Positions 22,284 through 24,813 of a DNA stretch of 24,813 bases are shown piece by piece. The first letter of the stretch is position 1. The number at the start of each line of letters is the position of its first letter. The position numbers and the translations under genes were made by a program. The notes beneath the pieces were generated by a model. The model did no database searches. It saw only the letters and a program-made list of their open reading frames with translations, and had not been told where the DNA came from. Location of the stretch: IMG/VR virus record IMGVR_UViG_3300037504_000157, positions 1-24,813 of that record; one strand, given 5' to 3'. Origin of the DNA: a virus.

Positions 22284-22452
22284 TTTTACCTCCTAATTCA
22301 AAATACCTAGATTTTGCCACAAATGCGTCCTCCCAAACTATTACTTGTTCAACCGGGCCGCCTATACGAATTTCATACTCAACTAGCAGGAAAGAATCTT
22401 CCCAACTTGCCGTCCCGGCCTCAACGCGGCGTGCGGCCTCTACACAATTCAT
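22267..22452 (-). CDS. First gene after the strong promoter, unknown function
   Basis: A 61-residue protein begins MNCVEAARRVEAGTASWED and ends GKNVGSN. It has a GAGGGGGC ribosome site 4 bases before ATG 22452. It lies about 36 bases downstream of the predicted transcription start and so is the promoter-proximal gene of the block. The protein is soluble and acidic. Not recognised. Confidence 0.6.
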   Translation of the reverse strand: MNCVEAARRVEAGTASWEDSFLLVEYEIRIGGPVEQVIVWEDAFVAKSRYFELGGKNVGSN

Positions 22453-22494
22453 AACGCCCCCTCTCGAATCAAGCGCGTCCCCTCAACTGAGTAT

Positions 22495-22523
22495 ATTATA
22501 TCACAACTTTTTAACCTTGTCAA
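22495..22523 (-). promoter_or_regulatory. Consensus sigma70/sigmaA promoter
   Basis: TTGACA (22523-22518) and TATAAT (22500-22495) are separated by exactly 17 bases on the minus strand. Transcription should start near 22488 and run through the 22452 gene and the long co-directional block. It is the only full-consensus promoter I found in the window. Confidence 0.92.
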
Positions 22524-22531
22524 GTTGCTCG

Positions 22532-22546
22532 CACCATTAAATGGTG
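22532..22546. promoter_or_regulatory. Perfect 15-bp inverted repeat just upstream of the promoter
   Basis: CACCATT-A-AATGGTG is a perfect 7+1+7 palindrome whose edge is 8 bases upstream of the -35 box. It overlaps the stop codon of the methyltransferase gene. Its symmetry suits a dimeric repressor or activator; a terminator is less likely because the loop would be short and no U-tract follows. Confidence 0.5.
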
Positions 22547-23244
22547 AATAACCTCTCTATCCTGCTTTCTTTACCGCGCTCAGTATTGAGATCAGTTTTT
22601 GTAGGAAATTCCGCTATACACTTAAAATCATCTGGGGCAGCATACTCTGAAACCACTAACTTATGCCCATCAGCAGAGAGCTCTCTAACCTTATTCCAAA
22701 ATTTATCAGTGTCCCAAGAATCTACAGCAGCATACCCAGTAGTATTTTTATATGGCGGGTCACAATAAATTAAAGTTGCAGCATAATCCAACTTGCGCTC
22801 ATAATTTAAAAAATCTAAGGTGAAGAAATTAGGCTGAAGTTTTTCTAGTGCCTGCTTTTTACGCATTAGAGAATCTCTAGCTTCCCTAGCCCAGTTTCTT
22901 TCTTCGCTTCTTGCATACCCGCCGAACCACTTACCGCCCCATGAACATCCAAAACCAACAAAACTAACTAATTCTTTTGGATAATCTTGCTTATTATTAC
23001 TAATCCTTTTGTATAATTTTTCACTAATTTCCCCTGGTGGGACCCAACCCTGCATAATCGCATTCCACATAGCAATCAGGTAATGATTTATATCAGAGCA
23101 GAATACTGGGGGCATTTCTATTTTGGTAGTTACCCAGGCACTCCCCACAAAAGGCTCCCAATAAAATTGCCCAGTCTCTCTGAGGTTATTTAGCACCTTA
23201 GCGATTTTCTTTCTAAGTCTGTACTTACCGCCTAAATATCGCAC
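22537..23244 (-). CDS. dam-like: DNA adenine methyltransferase, Dam (D12) class
   Basis: This 235-residue enzyme transfers a methyl group from SAM to adenine in DNA. Motifs are in the D12/alpha-class order: N-terminal RYLGGKYRL, FVGS (32-35) of motif I, SDIN (50-53), and the catalytic DPPY (162-165) with following KNTTGY. The start is GTG 23244, 7 bases after GGAGG. No restriction endonuclease gene is present, so it is probably an orphan phage methyltransferase that protects phage DNA. The target site is not predictable from sequence alone. Confidence 0.9.
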   Translation of the reverse strand: MRYLGGKYRLRKKIAKVLNNLRETGQFYWEPFVGSAWVTTKIEMPPVFCSDINHYLIAMWNAIMQGWVPPGEISEKLYKRISNNKQDYPKELVSFVGFGCSWGGKWFGGYARSEERNWAREARDSLMRKKQALEKLQPNFFTLDFLNYERKLDYAATLIYCDPPYKNTTGYAAVDSWDTDKFWNKVRELSADGHKLVVSEYAAPDDFKCIAEFPTKTDLNTERGKESRIERLFTI

Positions 23245-23576
23245 CGCTCTACCTCCAGCACATTAGCAATGCGCTCAAGTGCTTCAGCAATACGCATCAA
23301 ACTAGACTCCAAATTGTAACTAGAACTTCTCTTCTCTAGTTTTTGATCCGGAATAGAAAACGGGTACATTTTACCGTCAGCCTCAAACTTAACTTCACCG
23401 GCTTTTGCATTATCGGCATCTGCTTCTACTTCTAATTTTTGCCTCGGTGAGGTTGTCCCTAGCCAAACAATGTCATTGCTTTCAAAGGTAACTTCATCAG
23501 GACTTCCCACTTCAAACGTAATCTTATCCGAATTATACTTTACTCTATCACCTATACGACTATTATCTGTGCCCAT
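23232..23576 (-). CDS. Small ORF with tail-fibre-like motif and C-terminal helix
   Basis: This 114-residue protein begins MGTDNSRIGDRVKYNSDK. It has beta-rich repeats (ITFEVGSPDEVTFESND), a WLGTTSPRQKLEVEAD segment like the GIGTTSP-x-KLxV motif of phage fibre repeats, and a terminal helix (SLMRIAEALERIANVLEVE). It is much too short for a tail fibre. A GGGGGAAA ribosome site precedes ATG 23576. It overlaps the methyltransferase start by 13 bases. The role is unknown. Confidence 0.55.
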   Translation of the reverse strand: MGTDNSRIGDRVKYNSDKITFEVGSPDEVTFESNDIVWLGTTSPRQKLEVEADADNAKAGEVKFEADGKMYPFSIPDQKLEKRSSSYNLESSLMRIAEALERIANVLEVERCDI

Positions 23577-23590
23577 AATTTCCCCCTGAA

Positions 23591-23719
23591 CTAAAGCTGG
23601 CGGTTTTTAACGCGCCACTTGATGAAATCTAACAGTATACGAAGTACTAACCAAAGACCCAAAGTAACAAGCAAGAATTTTAGCAGAAAACTTCGCACAC
23701 AAAAATAACATAAACACAT
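23591..23719 (-). CDS. Tiny single-span membrane peptide
   Basis: This 42-residue peptide begins MCLCYFCVRSFLLKFLLV. A hydrophobic span runs through LVTLGLWLVLRILL, and the tail is basic (IKWRVKNRQL). GCAGGTAA precedes ATG 23719, three bases after the stop of the gene before. It has an N-out or single-span topology; the function is unknown. Confidence 0.5.
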   Translation of the reverse strand: MCLCYFCVRSFLLKFLLVTLGLWLVLRILLDFIKWRVKNRQL

Positions 23720-23722
23720 TAT

Positions 23723-24037
23723 TTACCTGCGCTCACTATCATCATCACCACGAAGCACAGCGCGAGAATCAGAGCTATTGCAGCTATCATTATCAGGCCG
23801 ACCACTAACACAACCACAGTATAACCTCCATGCAGACTGCTTATCGTCTGCTTTTATATAATACAACTTCCCAAATTGATAAGCGTGGTGCACGCTGGGA
23901 GCTATCTTTCGCGTCTTCTCAGACCATAAGCGAGGCACACCATCTACCCAATGTTTGAGCTGTCTGGCAATATGAGCCCAGCCCCCTGCAACATCTACAC
24001 ACCACCACGTCGCATCCAAATCAACATCGTCTTGCAT
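23723..24037 (-). CDS. Small protein of unknown function
   Basis: A 104-residue protein begins MQDDVDLDATWWCVDVAGG and carries several Trp, His and Tyr residues. It ends in a charged, Asp-rich tail (LRGDDDSERR). The ATG at 24037 overlaps the preceding stop (TAATG). No family recognised. Confidence 0.55.
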   Translation of the reverse strand: MQDDVDLDATWWCVDVAGGWAHIARQLKHWVDGVPRLWSEKTRKIAPSVHHAYQFGKLYYIKADDKQSAWRLYCGCVSGRPDNDSCNSSDSRAVLRGDDDSERR

Positions 24038-24228
24038 TATCTTAATTTTCCCTCGATAATATCGCGCACCTCTTCAAACAACTTATCATTATTCCAGACT
24101 TCAATTCTACCTACCTCATACGGGTAGTGCCTATCACTAGTATAAGCTTCTATCCTAGCAGTTCTTAACCCCTTGTACTCTGGATTAAGTACCATTTCTT
24201 CTGTTGTGCCTATGCATTCAATTTGCAT
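24037..24228 (-). CDS. Small protein of unknown function
   Basis: A 63-residue protein begins MQIECIGTTEEMVLNPEYKG, with GGAGAGT close to ATG 24228. It couples to the next gene by a one-base overlap. Soluble, mixed alpha/beta; not recognised. Confidence 0.55.
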   Translation of the reverse strand: MQIECIGTTEEMVLNPEYKGLRTARIEAYTSDRHYPYEVGRIEVWNNDKLFEEVRDIIEGKLR

Positions 24229-24229
24229 T

Positions 24230-24412
24230 TTACTCTCCTTTTATTAGGCATTCGCAGTCACTTGAATGAAAGTGCGAACGTATATTATCCTTACCGCATG
24301 TGCAGGCGCACTCTTTTACTGGCCAATTACCTTGTTCTACTGCTATTAATTTTTTCTTAACTGGCGGACTTTGCTTAGGTATTTTCTGCTCACTTATTGC
24401 ATCCAGCTGCAT
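24230..24412 (-). CDS. Small Cys-rich protein
   Basis: A 60-residue protein begins MQLDAISEQKIPKQS. It has a basic middle and a Cys/His cluster near the C-terminus (ECACTCGKDN, then HFHSSDCEC), suggesting a zinc site. AAAGGAG lies 7 bases before ATG 24412. It is the first gene after the tRNA. Unknown function. Confidence 0.6.
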   Translation of the reverse strand: MQLDAISEQKIPKQSPPVKKKLIAVEQGNWPVKECACTCGKDNIRSHFHSSDCECLIKGE

Positions 24413-24456
24413 AGTTAAAACTCCTTTAATTTTAGTAAATTTGCTTTAAAAACACA

Positions 24457-24476
24457 CTACCTATAGGTCTACCTAT
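24457..24476. repeat. Direct repeat with an internal palindrome in the leader
   Basis: CTACCTAT occurs twice (24457-24464 and 24469-24476), and ACCTATAGGT (24459-24468) is a perfect 10-bp palindrome between them. It lies in the 113-base gap between the tRNA and the first small gene. It could be an operator; no promoter boxes are clear here. Confidence 0.45.
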
Positions 24477-24525
24477 CCCCCCGGTATAAACCCAAATTTG
24501 ATGCCTTCTAACGCCTTCAGGGCGA

Positions 24526-24597
24526 AGGTGGCGCCTGGGCTCGAACCAGGTTCTGTGGATTACAAAACCGCTGCTCTACCAAATGAGCTACGCCACC
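24526..24597 (-). tRNA. tRNA-Thr (UGU)
   Basis: The acceptor stem GGTGGCG/CGCCACC is perfect. The D arm is GCTC-ATTTGGTA-GAGC and the T arm is CCTGG-TTCGAGC-CCAGG. The anticodon loop TTTGTAA gives anticodon UGU, reading ACA. The anticodon stem GCGGT/TCCAC has two non-pairs (C-A and U-U), which is unusual. CCA is not encoded. A small CGCC/GGCG hairpin follows at once. Confidence 0.85.
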
Positions 24598-24604
24598 GAT
24601 AGAA

Positions 24605-24813
24605 CTACATGACTTGATTAGCCTCAGATTCATGCGCCACGATTATGTGGCAATTGGGACAGTAAACTTGCGCGATGTAAGCCGCTGACTCATGCCCAGA
24701 ATCTGCTTTTGGTAAATCAGCTTGAAAGTTTCTATTCTTATACTTGACATCACAGTTATAAAACTCTAATACCAAGTTGCATTTAAGTCTGCCCTCGCAT
24801 TCTGGGCAAATTG
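24605..24813 (-). CDS. Zinc-ribbon protein, C-terminal fragment (start outside the window)
   Basis: An open frame enters from the right edge and stops at TAG 24607-24605, giving about 68 visible residues. CPEC at the edge and CPNC later make a zinc-ribbon pair, with NCDVKYKNRNF between them and a final AHESEANQVM. It ends 7 bases before the tRNA. No function can be assigned. Confidence 0.6.
   Translation of the reverse strand, partial: ICPECEGRLKCNLVLEFYNCDVKYKNRNFQADLPKADSGHESAAYIAQVYCPNCHIIVAHESEANQVM

Noticed and set aside
1-24813. CRISPR array, insertion sequence or integrase
   Set aside because: No regularly spaced repeats, transposase or integrase motifs were seen on either strand.

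Overview
The window is a contiguous stretch of a tailed double-stranded DNA phage (or prophage) genome. Every supported gene lies on the minus strand, so the gene order runs from high to low coordinates. The order terminase, portal, protease/scaffold, decoration protein, major capsid protein, connectors, tail terminator, tail tube, frameshifted tail chaperone, tape measure is that of a long-tailed siphovirus-type phage. The DNA is AT-rich. Ribosome binding sites are mostly strong (GGAGG-type), and one textbook sigma70/sigmaA promoter is present. This fits a low-GC, probably Gram-positive-type host, but the host cannot be fixed from this window.

Layout, right to left. (1) 24813-22537: a truncated zinc-ribbon gene, a tRNA-Thr(UGU), small ORFs, an ORF with a tail-fibre-like motif and a Dam-type adenine methyltransferase. 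(2) A consensus promoter at 22495-22523 starts a block of small genes down to about 17350. This block holds many small Cys-pair (zinc-ribbon) proteins, a double-psi-beta-barrel exported protein with small membrane peptides (possible lysis functions), a 119-nt tmRNA-like/tRNA-like RNA, an HD phosphohydrolase, an Rnl2-type RNA ligase and a holin-like membrane protein. (3) 17338-10804: packaging and head genes, namely a putative small terminase, TerL, portal, protease-scaffold with a nested scaffold start, decoration protein and major capsid protein. (4) 10717-9461: head or connector proteins. (5) 9455-5163: an inserted cassette of two sulfotransferase-like and three glycosyltransferase-like genes. 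(6) 5191-1: neck, tail terminator, tail tube, tail chaperone with a programmed -1 frameshift, and the start of the tape measure protein.

The standout feature is in the major capsid gene. A compact group I intron of about 338 nt (recognisable P3, P5, P7, P8, P9) interrupts it 24 codons before its end. Between the inferred 5' splice site and the internal guide sequence, the intron carries its own version of the capsid C-terminus and a stop codon. Spliced and unspliced mRNAs are therefore predicted to encode capsid proteins of exactly the same length, with closely similar C-termini. The shared end is kept by synonymous codons, which suggests selection on both versions. This looks like a group I intron that supplies an alternative 3' coding end, so the essential capsid protein is made whether or not splicing occurs, or two capsid isoforms are made in a ratio set by splicing.
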